Below, in pieces: positions 1 through 7,560 of a stretch of 12,112 bases of DNA (within the stretch, counting starts at the first letter, position 1; every line of letters begins with the position of its first letter). The position numbers and the translations under genes were made by a program. Location: contig CAINUH010000410.1 of assembly GCA_903853735.1 (NCBI GenBank), positions 1-12,112 of the forward strand, given 5' to 3'. Source of the stretch: an uncultured Desulfomonile sp. (lineage in GTDB: Bacteria > Desulfobacterota > Desulfomonilia > Desulfomonilales > Desulfomonilaceae). The notes under the pieces were generated by a model. That model had not been told where the DNA came from. It searched no databases and worked only from the letters and a program-made list of their open reading frames with translations.

Positions 1-239
1 GAAACGAAAGTTTGATGAGATTTGATAAGCAAGTACCCAAAACATGACATTTCTTGGATATTGCAAATGTCCGCACGACCGACATTGGACCTGATGATAG
101 TGACACAGAGGCTATCCAAGCAGCTCAAGGATTTGCCGCCGCCGCCGAAGAGACCATACTGTTGAATTTGTATCTGGACAGAAGGCATCAGTGCTGTTAC
201 AAGAATCGACGTCCAAATTCTCTCGGGAAGGAGATACCT
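1..239. other. Left-edge non-coding stretch upstream of the FKBP gene
   Basis: No convincing gene was found on either strand. The three forward frames close within the first 50 bases (stops at 13-15, 23-25 and 45-47), so at most the last few codons of an upstream gene could lie here. The FKBP frame stays open back to a TTG at 54, but nothing resembling a ribosome binding site precedes that TTG and the added residues match no family I know. On the minus strand an open frame runs off the left edge, with no recognisable content. No clear sigma-70 promoter was picked out. Confidence 0.45.
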
Positions 240-659
240 TTGGAAAAGAAGTTCATTCTAATAACAGCGGCGGCCGTCCTGATTTTGATAGTGGGGGCTG
301 CCGTCAGCCAAGGAGGCAGAGAAATGGTTACTCCATCAGGTCTGAAGGTGGAATTGCTTCAGGAAGGCAAGGGACCGCTCCCGCAAAAGGGCCAGAAAGT
401 AGTCGTCCATTACACCGGCACGCTTGCCGATGGCAAAAAATTTGATAGTTCAAGAGATAGGGGTGAGGCTTTCAGCTTCTCCCTGGGCATGGGTCAAGTG
501 ATCCAAGGTTGGGATGAGGGCCTGACCCTCATGAACGTAGGCAGTCGAGCGAAGCTGACAATACCGCCGGCCTTGGGCTACGGACCACGGGGCGCGGGCA
601 ATGTCATACCTCCCAATGCAGTCCTGATTTTTGATGTCGAATTGTTGGACGCGAAATAA
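240..659 (+). CDS. Membrane-anchored or exported FKBP-type peptidyl-prolyl cis-trans isomerase
   Basis: A 139-residue single-domain FKBP, which catalyses cis-trans isomerisation of X-Pro bonds and acts as a folding helper. Residues 1-24 are a short basic start (MEKK) and a hydrophobic helix, so the protein is exported or held in the inner membrane with the domain outside; there is no lipobox cysteine. The FKBP domain covers about 33-137: [16 protein letters not shown] (57-71), VIQGWDEGL (87-95), then [13 protein letters not shown] (108-120) and a final FDVELL strand (131-136). These are the residues that line the FKBP active site. The TTG at 240 is chosen because GGGAAGGAG sits six bases before it and it places the signal helix at the N terminus. 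The same frame is open back to 54, which would bury the helix inside the protein and lacks a ribosome site. uppP follows after 107 bp. Confidence 0.9.
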   Translation: MEKKFILITAAAVLILIVGAAVSQGGREMVTPSGLKVELLQEGKGPLPQKGQKVVVHYTGTLADGKKFDSSRDRGEAFSFSLGMGQVIQGWDEGLTLMNVGSRAKLTIPPALGYGPRGAGNVIPPNAVLIFDVELLDAK

Positions 660-671
660 TGGGGAATGCCC

Positions 672-748
672 AAGAGGGGCCGGTTATCTGGCGGAAACGC
701 TTTCGGTAATGGCTGGATTTAGTCCGGAACCGGTCCTGCGGGCCTCTT
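672..748 (+). other. Nested inverted repeats in the FKBP-uppP gap
   Basis: Two nested arms can pair: AAGAGG (672-677) with CCTCTT (743-748), and CCGGTT (680-685) with AACCGG (728-733). Inside them GCG-GAAA-CGC (691-700) forms a three-pair stem with a GNRA-type tetraloop. There is no U tract, so it is not a classical terminator. The outer arm ends nine bases before the uppP ribosome site, so it could be a leader structure or simple read-through RNA. The pairing is seen in the sequence; a role is conjecture. Confidence 0.25.
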
Positions 749-766
749 TCAAGGTTGAGGCGATTT

Positions 767-1576
767 ATGAGTGATCTATGGGTAGCGGCCATAATGGGAA
801 TAGTTGAGGGACTGACGGAATTCTTGCCGGTTTCCTCTACGGGACATTTAATTGTTGCGGGAAATCTTCTCGATTTTACCGGCGAGAAGGCATCGTGCTT
901 CGATGTGTTTATTCAACTGGGCGCTATTCTGGCCGTTGTGGTTCTCTATTGGCATAGATTCGTCGGTCTTATACCCGTGCTAGGCCACAGCAGTTCTGAT
1001 GGGCCGCGATTCAGCGGTTTTAGAGGTTTGTTGCTGTTGGCTGTGACGACTCTTCCCGCCTTGGTAATAGGTTTTTTCGCCCACCGGGCGATTAAGGTAT
1101 ATCTATTCGGCCCCATGACCGTGGCCTGGGCTCTGGGAATCGGTGGCGCAGCAATACTGATTGTAGAGAAATACAAGCCGAAGGCATACGTTCTGGATGT
1201 GGATCAATTCAGTTACAAACAGGCCCTTGTTGTAGGACTTTTTCAATGTATCGCCATGTGGCCCGGTATGTCACGCTCTGCATGCACCATAGTGGGAGGT
1301 CTGCTTTCAGGGGCAGACCGGAGGGCTGCGACGGAGTATTCGTTTTTAGCTGCAGTTCCGGTCATGATAGCCGCAGTCTCATACGATCTCTATAAGGAAT
1401 GGCATCTCTTAAAATTTTCAGATGTTGGCTTTTTTGCGGTGGGGTTCTTGGTCTCTTTTGTCTCTGCCGCCTTAGCGGTCAAGTCGTTTATTGCCTTGGT
1501 CCAGCGTTGGTCCCTTGCCCCGTATGCTTGGTACAGGATAGCCGTAGCGCCTATCATTTACCTTGGCATGCGATAA
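767..1576 (+). CDS. uppP: Undecaprenyl-diphosphatase (BacA/UppP family)
   Basis: A 269-residue polytopic inner-membrane protein of the usual family length. It removes a phosphate from undecaprenyl diphosphate, recycling the lipid carrier used for peptidoglycan and other envelope polymers; raised activity is known to confer bacitracin resistance. Both signature regions are present: EGLTEFLPVSSTGH at 14-27 (catalytic acidic residues E14/E18 and H27) and PGMSRSACTI at 166-175 with the conserved arginine R170. Seven or eight hydrophobic segments are spread through the chain. ATG 767 is chosen over the in-frame TTG at 755 because GAGG lies six bases upstream of it and the family starts just before the first motif. 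The second motif reads SRSACT where many homologues have SRSGAT, a mild substitution. The gene may be read together with the FKBP gene, though the gap is 107 bp. Its 3' end faces a small gene on the other strand. Confidence 0.95.
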   Translation: MSDLWVAAIMGIVEGLTEFLPVSSTGHLIVAGNLLDFTGEKASCFDVFIQLGAILAVVVLYWHRFVGLIPVLGHSSSDGPRFSGFRGLLLLAVTTLPALVIGFFAHRAIKVYLFGPMTVAWALGIGGAAILIVEKYKPKAYVLDVDQFSYKQALVVGLFQCIAMWPGMSRSACTIVGGLLSGADRRAATEYSFLAAVPVMIAAVSYDLYKEWHLLKFSDVGFFAVGFLVSFVSAALAVKSFIALVQRWSLAPYAWYRIAVAPIIYLGMR

Positions 1577-1590
1577 TCACTCTTATGAGG

Positions 1591-1608
1591 CGGGTCCTTC
1601 TTGGCCCG
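1591..1608. terminator. Weak hairpin between convergent genes
   Basis: CGGGTC (1591-1596) and GGCCCG (1603-1608) can pair around a six-base loop, with one G-U pair in the RNA. The hairpin sits in the 38-bp gap between the uppP stop and the stop of the convergent 55-residue gene, where a shared terminator is expected. There is no U tract on either side, so termination is only suggested. Confidence 0.25.
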
Positions 1609-1614
1609 GCCGCT

Positions 1615-1782
1615 TTATGACTCGGTTTGCCGGTTAAACTGGTCGCTGAAAATGTCCGCGTATTTTAAGATCCAGTCAATTGCAGCGTCCATACCAAGGT
1701 CCCGTCCGGCCTTTTCGGACTCGATCCACTTGTGACGCTCAATTTCTTTGCCCTGAATCTCCAAATATTCCTTCAAGTTCAT
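1615..1782 (-). CDS. Small conserved-looking protein, 55 residues, function unknown
   Basis: This small gene reads from ATG 1782 to TAA 1615. The protein is highly charged and predicted helical: MNLKEYLEIQ, then an EIERHKWIESEKAGRDLG block (13-30), then AAIDWILKYADIF (33-45). Such amphipathic, compositionally normal sequence is typical of a real protein and not of random non-coding DNA. From memory, unverified, the HKWIESEKAGRDLG block resembles short hypothetical proteins of Deltaproteobacteria and a motif in DUF4032 proteins. The ribosome site is weak (GTAGAGAG directly before the ATG). A good promoter lies upstream (TTGACA, 17 bp, TAATAT; see 1845-1873). It has no cysteines, signal peptide or membrane segment, so it is probably cytosolic. 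It diverges from tal-pgi with about 140 bp between the starts and converges on uppP. Confidence 0.7.
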   Translation of the reverse strand: MNLKEYLEIQGKEIERHKWIESEKAGRDLGMDAAIDWILKYADIFSDQFNRQTES

Positions 1783-1841
1783 CTCTCTACCCGCGCATCT
1801 CGGTTGAGTCCGAGCATCAATTCGTGTAGTATTAATAGATC

Positions 1842-1851
1842 ATAATATTAT
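1842..1851. promoter_or_regulatory. AT-rich palindrome in a divergent intergenic region
   Basis: ATAATATTAT is a perfect 10-bp palindrome in a 142-bp divergent spacer. It overlaps the predicted -10 of the minus-strand gene and is about 75 bp upstream of the tal-pgi start. It could be a regulator site, or simply an AT-rich melting region usable by promoters in both directions. I do not assign it to a known regulator. Confidence 0.25.
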
Positions 1852-1873
1852 CTACCCCTTGGCGTTATGTCAA
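1845..1873 (-). promoter_or_regulatory. Sigma-70-like promoter for the 55-residue gene
   Basis: On the minus strand a perfect TTGACA (1868-1873) is followed after 17 bp by TAATAT (1845-1850, 4 of 6 matches to TATAAT). Transcription would start near 1838 and run through a leader of about 55 nt to ATG 1782. The -10 lies inside the palindrome at 1842-1851. Confidence 0.45.
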
Positions 1874-1924
1874 GTCCATTGTTAGGGCTTGCAAGGGTGG
1901 GAATCGGGGAACTGGAGGCTGTTG

Positions 1925-4696
1925 ATGAGCAATCCTTTGAGAGATTTACGCGCATTTGGCCAGTCCGTCTGGTATGACAACCTCAGCCGTGAACTTTTGC
2001 GGTCCGGTGAGCTTGAAAGAATGATCCGGGAGGACGGTGTTTCAGGGGTAACGTCCAACCCCACAATCTTCGAGAAGGCTATAGGATCTGACAGGGCTTA
2101 CGAACATGATATTCACCTGCTGGTAGACCAGGGGCTAAGCGTACAGCAAATCTATGAAACGCTGGCAATTTCGGATATCCGTGAAGCTGCCGACCTCCTC
2201 AAACCGGTTTACGAGGAATCGAGCAGAGCCGACGGTTACGTAAGTCTGGAAGTTTCACCTGAAGCCGCCTTTGACAGAGCGGCCACGATAGACCAGGCAA
2301 AACATCTGTTCAATTCAGTCGGGCGAAGGAATCTCATGATCAAAGTGCCGGCCACGTCGCAGGGCATTGATGCCGTGAGAGAACTGGTCTCGGCAGGAGT
2401 TAACATAAACGTCACCTTGATGTTTTCTTTGGAGCAGTACCGTGACGCCGCTGCGGCTTATATTGAAGGATTGGAGACATGGATATCCACTGGGGGCGAT
2501 CCATGCCTGCCCGCTTCCGTGGCCTCTTTTTTCGTCAGTCGTGTCGACACCCTTGTTGATGAACTCCTCAAAGAATTATCCGACCCAAACTTGAGGGCCC
2601 AGGCAAAAGATTTAGCAGGACAAGCCGCCATAGCCAACGCCAAATTAGCTTACGGCGTGTTCAAAGAACTTTTCCTCGGTGAACGGTTTGCTCTGCTTAG
2701 GGAAAAAGGGGCTCGTCCTCAACGGGTTCTTTGGGCCAGCACGAGCACGAAGAATCCCGCCTACTCGGATACGTACTACGTGGACCCCCTTATTGGGCCC
2801 GAAACAGTCAACACCATGCCTCCTGTAACGCTCAATGCGTATAGGGACCACGGTAAACCGGCTCACACTATCGAGGACGATCTGGATCACGCTCAAGCCA
2901 TTTTCCCGGAACTTGAGAAGCTCGGTCTGAACGTGAGTGAGATCATGGAGCGGTTGCTCGAAAATGGTTTGAAATCGTTTTCAGAATCATTTGAGTCACT
3001 GCTGAATGGGGTAGGGCAGAAGAGGACACGTCTGCTCAGAGGGTGGGGCCACAGGTCCGCATCCGTGGGTGAACTTCAGCGACGGGTTGACCAGACTCTC
3101 GACCGACTTGACAAAGAAAAAGCTTCAGAAAGCATCTGGAATGGAGACGTGACTCTATGGACGGATGACCCAGGAGCCTATAGGGAAATTGGACAAAGAC
3201 TGGGTTGGCTGAAAATTGTCGAGATCATGGCAGGAGAAATCCAGCGCCTACGAGACTTTGCGGATGAAATAAGGTCTTCAGGATTTACCTGCTCGGTTCT
3301 CATCGGCATGGGGGGAAGCAGCCTTGCGCCGGAAATGTTCAGTAGGTGTTTTGGTTCCGCAGACGGATACCTGGATCTGAGAGTTGTCGACACGACTGTC
3401 CCAGGCTCCATCCTTGAACTGGAGCAGAGTCTCGATCTGGAGCACACTCTGTTTATTGTGTCGAGCAAGTCGGGCGGCACTATCGAGGTGATGTCTCTTT
3501 ACAAGTATTTTAGGGCCAGGATGGAGCAAGTCCTCGGGGCCAAAGCTGGCGGTAATTTCATCGCGATAACCGATCCGGGAACAAGCCTGGGCAAGCTCGC
3601 GTCGGAGCACGGTTTCAGAAGAGTGTTTCTGAACCCTCCAGATATTGGTGGACGTTTCAGTGCGCTTTCCTATTTCGGACTCGTTCCGGCTGCCCTTATG
3701 GGCGCGGATATGAACCGCCTGCTCATGCGTGCGTCCCAAAGCGTAGAAGCTTCAGGACCATACGTTCCGGCTCTGGAAAGCCCAGGGGCCTGGCTGGGCG
3801 TCATAATGGCCGAGGCTTCCCTGGCCGGCAAAGACAAGTTGACGTTTATCATATCTCCCAAAATCAGCAGCTTCGGTTGCTGGCTCGAGCAACTGGTCGC
3901 CGAGAGTACAGGTAAGGAAGGAAAGGGTATCTTGCCCATAGAGGGAGAACCTGTAGGCCAAAATGAAAGCTATGGAAATGATCGCCTTTTCATGTACCTG
4001 AGGTTGGACGACGACTCAACAAACGACCGACGGGTTTCAGACCTTGAAAAAGCGGGTTATTCAGTGGTAACGCTCCGCCTCCATGGACCTTACGATTTGG
4101 GTCGGGAAATGTTCCGATGGGAATTTGCCACAGCAGTGGCCGGTGCAATTCTGAGGATCAACCCATTCGATCAGCCTAATGTTCAGGAGTCTAAGGACAT
4201 TACCAAGAAGCTTCTTCAAGCTTATGTTAAGGATCAAAAGCTTAATGAAGGATCCAGGGTGGACATCAACGACGCCGATCTTGCAACCATTTTGGGGAAG
4301 TTCTTCGATCCTGCGTCTCCAGGAAGCTATGTCGCGTTCAATGCTTTTATAATCCCTTCCGAAAAAAATCGTGAGATCCTTCAAGACATCAGAACTATTG
4401 TTCGCGACAAGCTCAGGATAGCAACCGCCGTGGGCTTTGGCCCTCGATACCTCCATTCTACCGGTCAGTTCCATAAGGGCGGCACAGACGAAGGGATTTT
4501 TGTTCTGATAACGGTCGATGATGTTGAGGATGCCCCCATAGCCAGCGAACCCTACTCGTTCGGCGTGCTGAAATCAGCTCAGGCCTTGGGTGACTACGAG
4601 GCCTTGAAGAAGAAAGGCAAACGGGTTCTGAGAGTGCATCTTCAATCGGAGTCGGATCTCTACAAGTTACGGGAGGCTGTTAAGATTCTCAAATGA
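1925..4696 (+). CDS. Bifunctional transaldolase / glucose-6-phosphate isomerase
   Basis: A 923-residue fusion of two sugar-phosphate enzymes. Residues 1 to about 365 are a transaldolase of the long bacterial type: VTSNPTIFEKAI (42-53), the Schiff-base lysine K140 in MIKVPAT, INVTLMFS (161-168), and ASTSTKNP (271-278). It moves a dihydroxyacetone unit between sedoheptulose-7-P and glyceraldehyde-3-P. Residues about 400-923 are a glucose-6-phosphate isomerase: GMGGSSLAPE (461-470), the phosphate-binding SSKSGGT (513-519), GGRFSALS (575-582), catalytic E660 in AESTGKEGKG, NPFDQPNVQESK (746-757) with the likely catalytic K757, and LHSTGQFHKGG (843-853). No key residue is missing, so both halves are probably active in the cytosol. 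ATG 1925 is chosen because GGAGG lies six bases before it; the same frame extends to 1889 without a ribosome site. Bifunctional fusions of this kind are known in other bacteria. A short ORF overlaps its stop codon. Confidence 0.95.
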   Translation: MSNPLRDLRAFGQSVWYDNLSRELLRSGELERMIREDGVSGVTSNPTIFEKAIGSDRAYEHDIHLLVDQGLSVQQIYETLAISDIREAADLLKPVYEESSRADGYVSLEVSPEAAFDRAATIDQAKHLFNSVGRRNLMIKVPATSQGIDAVRELVSAGVNINVTLMFSLEQYRDAAAAYIEGLETWISTGGDPCLPASVASFFVSRVDTLVDELLKELSDPNLRAQAKDLAGQAAIANAKLAYGVFKELFLGERFALLREKGARPQRVLWASTSTKNPAYSDTYYVDPLIGPETVNTMPPVTLNAYRDHGKPAHTIEDDLDHAQAIFPELEKLGLNVSEIMERLLENGLKSFSESFESLLNGVGQKRTRLLRGWGHRSASVGELQRRVDQTLDRLDKEKASESIWNGDVTLWTDDPGAYREIGQRLGWLKIVEIMAGEIQRLRDFADEIRSSGFTCSVLIGMGGSSLAPEMFSRCFGSADGYLDLRVVDTTVPGSILELEQSLDLEHTLFIVSSKSGGTIEVMSLYKYFRARMEQVLGAKAGGNFIAITDPGTSLGKLASEHGFRRVFLNPPDIGGRFSALSYFGLVPAALMGADMNRLLMRASQSVEASGPYVPALESPGAWLGVIMAEASLAGKDKLTFIISPKISSFGCWLEQLVAESTGKEGKGILPIEGEPVGQNESYGNDRLFMYLRLDDDSTNDRRVSDLEKAGYSVVTLRLHGPYDLGREMFRWEFATAVAGAILRINPFDQPNVQESKDITKKLLQAYVKDQKLNEGSRVDINDADLATILGKFFDPASPGSYVAFNAFIIPSEKNREILQDIRTIVRDKLRIATAVGFGPRYLHSTGQFHKGGTDEGIFVLITVDDVEDAPIASEPYSFGVLKSAQALGDYEALKKKGKRVLRVHLQSESDLYKLREAVKILK

Positions 4697-4920
4697 ATAT
4701 GAACGGATACAAACTGAAGTCGGATTCTGAACTAACAGAGTATCAGAAAAGAATAGATGATATCGAAAACGTTATCCTCTGCATGGCAGAGGCCGAGAGA
4801 ATGGTCTCTGAAATCGGCAAAACACTGTCGGCGGACATTGAAGTTGACGCAAAGAAGGTAAAAAGCACAGGCAACAAGGGCGCATTCTCCTGGAACGGTC
4901 GAAAGGTTTCCCCCCGGTGA
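4693..4920 (+). CDS. Small coupled ORF, 75 residues, function unknown
   Basis: The start codon overlaps the tal-pgi stop as ATGA (4693-4696), the usual arrangement for translational coupling; a second in-frame ATG follows at 4699. GGGAGG at 4671-4676 is too far upstream for an ordinary ribosome site, so translation would depend on coupling. Residues about 12-48 are charged and helical with regularly spaced hydrophobics (LTEYQKRIDDIENVI, then MAEAERMVSEIGKTL), suggesting a short coiled coil. The tail is basic (GNKGAFSWNGRKVSPR). I do not recognise the family. No signal peptide or membrane helix is visible. It stops 31 bp short of the convergent feoB stop codon. Confidence 0.55.
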   Translation: MNMNGYKLKSDSELTEYQKRIDDIENVILCMAEAERMVSEIGKTLSADIEVDAKKVKSTGNKGAFSWNGRKVSPR

Positions 4921-4951
4921 AAAACTGTTTTGTTCGCGTAATTCGGGAAAA

Positions 4952-7165
4952 CTAAATCGCAACCATAAAAACCGACAAGGCCGATCCTATCTGATATACC
5001 AGCACGGAAAGGACAAACGCGAACGATATTGATCCAAAAAGCACGAAGAGAGCCCACTTCCAATCAGATTCTCGCGCAATGGTGACTAATGTCACCATGC
5101 AAGGGGCGTAAAACAGTATGAAGAGGAACAGGCTTGCAATTGCCGGTGTGGTGTACGCCGGGTCGGCAGCGAGCCGTTCGCTCAAACGAGACGAATCGTC
5201 ACCGTCAACTGTTTCCATCGCATAAGCAGTTGCAATGCTGGACACAAAGACTTCCTTGGCCGCAAAAGCTCCCAAAAGTGCGATGTTAACCTGCCAGGGG
5301 AATCCGGCAAGCCGGGAAACAGGCTCCAAACCAATGCCTATCCTGCCGGCCAAGGAATACTTAAGTGCTGTTTCGCTCTGCCGGGCATCGATTTCCCGGA
5401 GACGCTTGTGAATCAAGTCCGTTCTAAGATCTGACGGCAGACTTTCTTCAGACGCCCCCCGCGTATCAATTTCAACTTTCGCGGCTTCCCTGACTGTGTT
5501 GAAAGCGTCTACCTGATCCTGAGGTAACTGCGGAAATGTCATCAGAGTCCACATTATTACTGAGATACCCAATATCACCGTAGCTGCCTTGGTCACGAAC
5601 TGTCTCAGCCGTTCCCAGGTATGAATGGCTATTCCCCGGGCTGTGGGCAACCGGTAGGGTGGAAGCTCCATTACAAAGGGAGTGGCCGGCCCCCTTATTA
5701 CCGTCCAGCGCAGGATTCTTGCGACTGACAAAGCCAATATCCAGGCCGCCAAGACTATGACCAACATGGCCGCAGCCGCTGAACCTGGAAAGAATGCAGC
5801 CGTGAGCATCAAATAGGCTGTTGTCTTTGCGCCGCAAACCATGAACGGCGCCGTAAATATTGTAGCAAGCCTCTCCTTGGGACTTTTCAGAGTCCTCGTG
5901 CACAAGACGCCTGGTACGGCGCAACCGCCCGGAATACCCCCCGACATTATGAAGGACATGACCGAGGCCCCGTGCAGCCCAAAGACCCGGAAGATCCGGT
6001 CGAGCATATATGCAGTCCGGGCCATATAGCCCAAGTCCTCAAGAAAAATAAGCATGGCAAACATGATGAGGATCAGTGGAGTGAAACTCAAAACCGCTCC
6101 TACCCCATCAATAATCCCTTTGATCACAAGTGATTGCACCAATCCATCCGGGATGATGCGGGCAGCCGATGACCCAAGAAAGCTGAACCCCTTTTCTATC
6201 CAACCCTGTGGGTAAGCTCCCAGTTTAAAAGTCACGTCAAACATGATCCAAAGAACGCCGAGCAGTATTACAGGACCAAGGAATCTGTGAGTGACAACTC
6301 GATCCAACTTGTCTGAAATATCGAATCGCAGGTCCTCTTCTCTCGTGATAACACCGTGTTTCAAGAGCGAGTTTATGAAGCCGTATCGATAATCGGCCAG
6401 AATAGCCTCGGGATAAGTCTTGAGGGTCTTTTCCGTATGCTCGCCCAGTCGCTTGACCATTGCCTCCAGTTGCCGACCTAACTCCCCCACGCTCCTTCCC
6501 TGCCCTATGAGTTTCATGTCAGCTTCAAGATACTTGATCGCAATCCATTTGGCAGGATAACGATCCGTCATGAAATGAGCCTCTTCTATTTTTTGGGTCA
6601 TTTCAAGCAGGACTGGATCCAGATCATGACCGTACGAAATGGCTATGGGCCTCCACGCGTGATCCGGGTTTTCGGCTAATTTCGCAACAGCCTCCATGAG
6701 TTCATGTCTGCCCGCGCCTATACGGGCGGTGCATTCCACCACAGGGACGCCGAGAAGGGTTGAGAGCCTGGCCGAGTCTATTCTCACTCCCTTTCGCCTG
6801 ACCTCATCCATCATGTTGAGGCCCACAACTATCGGGACTCCGATTTCCATAAGCTGTATCGCAAGGTACAGACTGCGTTCCAAGGCCGAGGCGTCAACCA
6901 TGTTGATGACTGAGTCCGGCCGCTCGTCAATGATCACTTCTCTGGCTACAACTTCTTCGGGGGAATACGAGGTAAGCGAATAGGTTCCGGGAAGGTCGAT
7001 CAGTTTGATGTCATAACCGGAGAGTGAATAATGCCCTTCCAGGCGATCCACCGTTATTCCGGGATAATTACCGACCCTGGCGGCCGCGCCGGTAATCGCA
7101 TTGAACATCGTGCTCTTGCCGCAATTAGGCTGCCCGGTCACTGCGACGGTAATCTGCTTGGGCAT
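4952..7165 (-). CDS. feoB: Ferrous iron transport protein B (GTPase-coupled Fe(II) permease)
   Basis: A 737-residue inner-membrane Fe(II) transporter. The cytosolic N-terminal G domain has G1 GQPNCGKS (11-18), a G2 threonine in GITVD (36-40), G3 DLPG (57-60), G4 NMMD (117-120) and a G5-like TARIGAG (146-152). A helical regulatory region follows to about 285. The membrane part holds the paired gate segments: GGCAVPG (413-419) followed by RTLKSPKERL and PFMVCGAK (440-447), and later FAAKEVFVSS (634-643) and YAPCMVTL (686-693). Residues 550-600 are a hydrophilic loop. The start overlaps the feoA stop by one base (TAATG), so the two are translated together. The first gate reads CGAKTTAY where, from memory, better-known FeoB proteins have CGARLPVY, suggesting a divergent branch. 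Iron-dependent control is usual for feo operons but is not proven here. Confidence 0.97.
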   Translation of the reverse strand: MPKQITVAVTGQPNCGKSTMFNAITGAAARVGNYPGITVDRLEGHYSLSGYDIKLIDLPGTYSLTSYSPEEVVAREVIIDERPDSVINMVDASALERSLYLAIQLMEIGVPIVVGLNMMDEVRRKGVRIDSARLSTLLGVPVVECTARIGAGRHELMEAVAKLAENPDHAWRPIAISYGHDLDPVLLEMTQKIEEAHFMTDRYPAKWIAIKYLEADMKLIGQGRSVGELGRQLEAMVKRLGEHTEKTLKTYPEAILADYRYGFINSLLKHGVITREEDLRFDISDKLDRVVTHRFLGPVILLGVLWIMFDVTFKLGAYPQGWIEKGFSFLGSSAARIIPDGLVQSLVIKGIIDGVGAVLSFTPLILIMFAMLIFLEDLGYMARTAYMLDRIFRVFGLHGASVMSFIMSGGIPGGCAVPGVLCTRTLKSPKERLATIFTAPFMVCGAKTTAYLMLTAAFFPGSAAAAMLVIVLAAWILALSVARILRWTVIRGPATPFVMELPPYRLPTARGIAIHTWERLRQFVTKAATVILGISVIMWTLMTFPQLPQDQVDAFNTVREAAKVEIDTRGASEESLPSDLRTDLIHKRLREIDARQSETALKYSLAGRIGIGLEPVSRLAGFPWQVNIALLGAFAAKEVFVSSIATAYAMETVDGDDSSRLSERLAADPAYTTPAIASLFLFILFYAPCMVTLVTIARESDWKWALFVLFGSISFAFVLSVLVYQIGSALSVFMVAI

Positions 7166-7401
7166 TATTGGTTATCGGTATCAACGGCAATAAAGTCAGC
7201 CTCATTGTTGCGCAAAGTCATGGTGAACCCCTTCAGCCGAATGGCTACAGGGTCGTAGAGGGGAGCCCTCCCGACAACCATGAAATCTGTGCCGGGCACC
7301 AGTCCCATGTCTCGAATCCGGCGGCCAAGCTCTCCGTTACAGTTCACAGCCTTGATTCGCCCTTTTTGGTTAACCTGCATTTTTCTCATGGGTAAGATCA
7401 T
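7165..7401 (-). CDS. feoA: Ferrous iron transport protein A (FeoA, SH3-like)
   Basis: A 78-residue cytosolic protein of normal family length that assists FeoB. The FeoA signature is clear: GELGRRIRDMGLVPGTDF (23-40), then VGRAPLYDPVAIRLKG (43-58) and a closing strand (FTMTLRNNEADFIAV). ATG 7401 is taken as the start, with a moderate AAGAAG ribosome site seven bases upstream; ATGs at 7389 and 7380 are possible alternatives. The frame is open to 7476, but the extra residues (basic and asparagine-rich) are not part of the FeoA fold. It is the first gene of feoAB, with the promoter suggested at 7504-7532. Confidence 0.93.
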   Translation of the reverse strand: MILPMRKMQVNQKGRIKAVNCNGELGRRIRDMGLVPGTDFMVVGRAPLYDPVAIRLKGFTMTLRNNEADFIAVDTDNQ

Positions 7402-7481
7402 GTGAGCTTCTTTCTTTCTATTCAAATGATGGAGTTTTCTGTCTTTGTTAAGACCCGGAAAACTTCGTATACGCACATCAC

Positions 7482-7489
7482 TTAATTAA
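7482..7489. promoter_or_regulatory. AT palindrome near the predicted feoAB start point
   Basis: TTAATTAA is a perfect 8-bp palindrome about 10 bp downstream of the predicted transcription start of feoAB. An iron-responsive repressor site would be expected about here. The surrounding bases do not fit the 19-bp Fur consensus well, so it is only a candidate. Confidence 0.2.
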
Positions 7490-7503
7490 TCATTCCTGCT
7501 TGA

Positions 7504-7532
7504 GTTAGCCATATCTATTTTAGGTTTGTCAA
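7504..7532 (-). promoter_or_regulatory. Candidate feoAB promoter
   Basis: On the minus strand a perfect TTGACA (7527-7532) is followed by a 17-bp spacer and GCTAAC (7504-7509), only a half match to TATAAT. The predicted start, near 7497, gives a leader of about 95 nt. The weak -10 would fit a regulated promoter. The -35 is one base from the T tract of the terminator for the upstream operon. Confidence 0.4.
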
Positions 7533-7533
7533 G

Positions 7534-7560
7534 AAAAAAAAAGACGGAGCCTCGTGCTTT
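7534..7560 (-). terminator. Candidate intrinsic terminator of the nrdJ-radical SAM operon
   Basis: Read on the minus strand, AAAG (7557-7560) and ACG (7553-7555) pair with CGT (7544-7546) and CTTT (7540-7543). This gives a seven-pair stem with one bulged C and the six-base loop AGGCTC, running straight into a T tract (7534-7542, partly paired). The stem is short and partly A-U, so it is moderate. Its place, about 160 nt after the radical SAM stop and just before the feoAB promoter, suits a terminator. Confidence 0.45.

Noticed and set aside
54..239. In-frame extension of the FKBP gene to a TTG at 54
   Set aside because: No ribosome site precedes 54, the added 62 residues resemble nothing, and the membrane helix would become internal. 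TTG 240 has a strong ribosome site.
3278..3739. Minus-strand 153-codon frame inside tal-pgi
   Set aside because: Shadow of the isomerase domain, whose active-site motifs lie in the plus frame.
4921..4951. Bidirectional terminator between the 75-residue ORF and feoB
   Set aside because: Only a 5-bp A/T-rich pairing (GTTTT with AAAAC) across a long loop was found.
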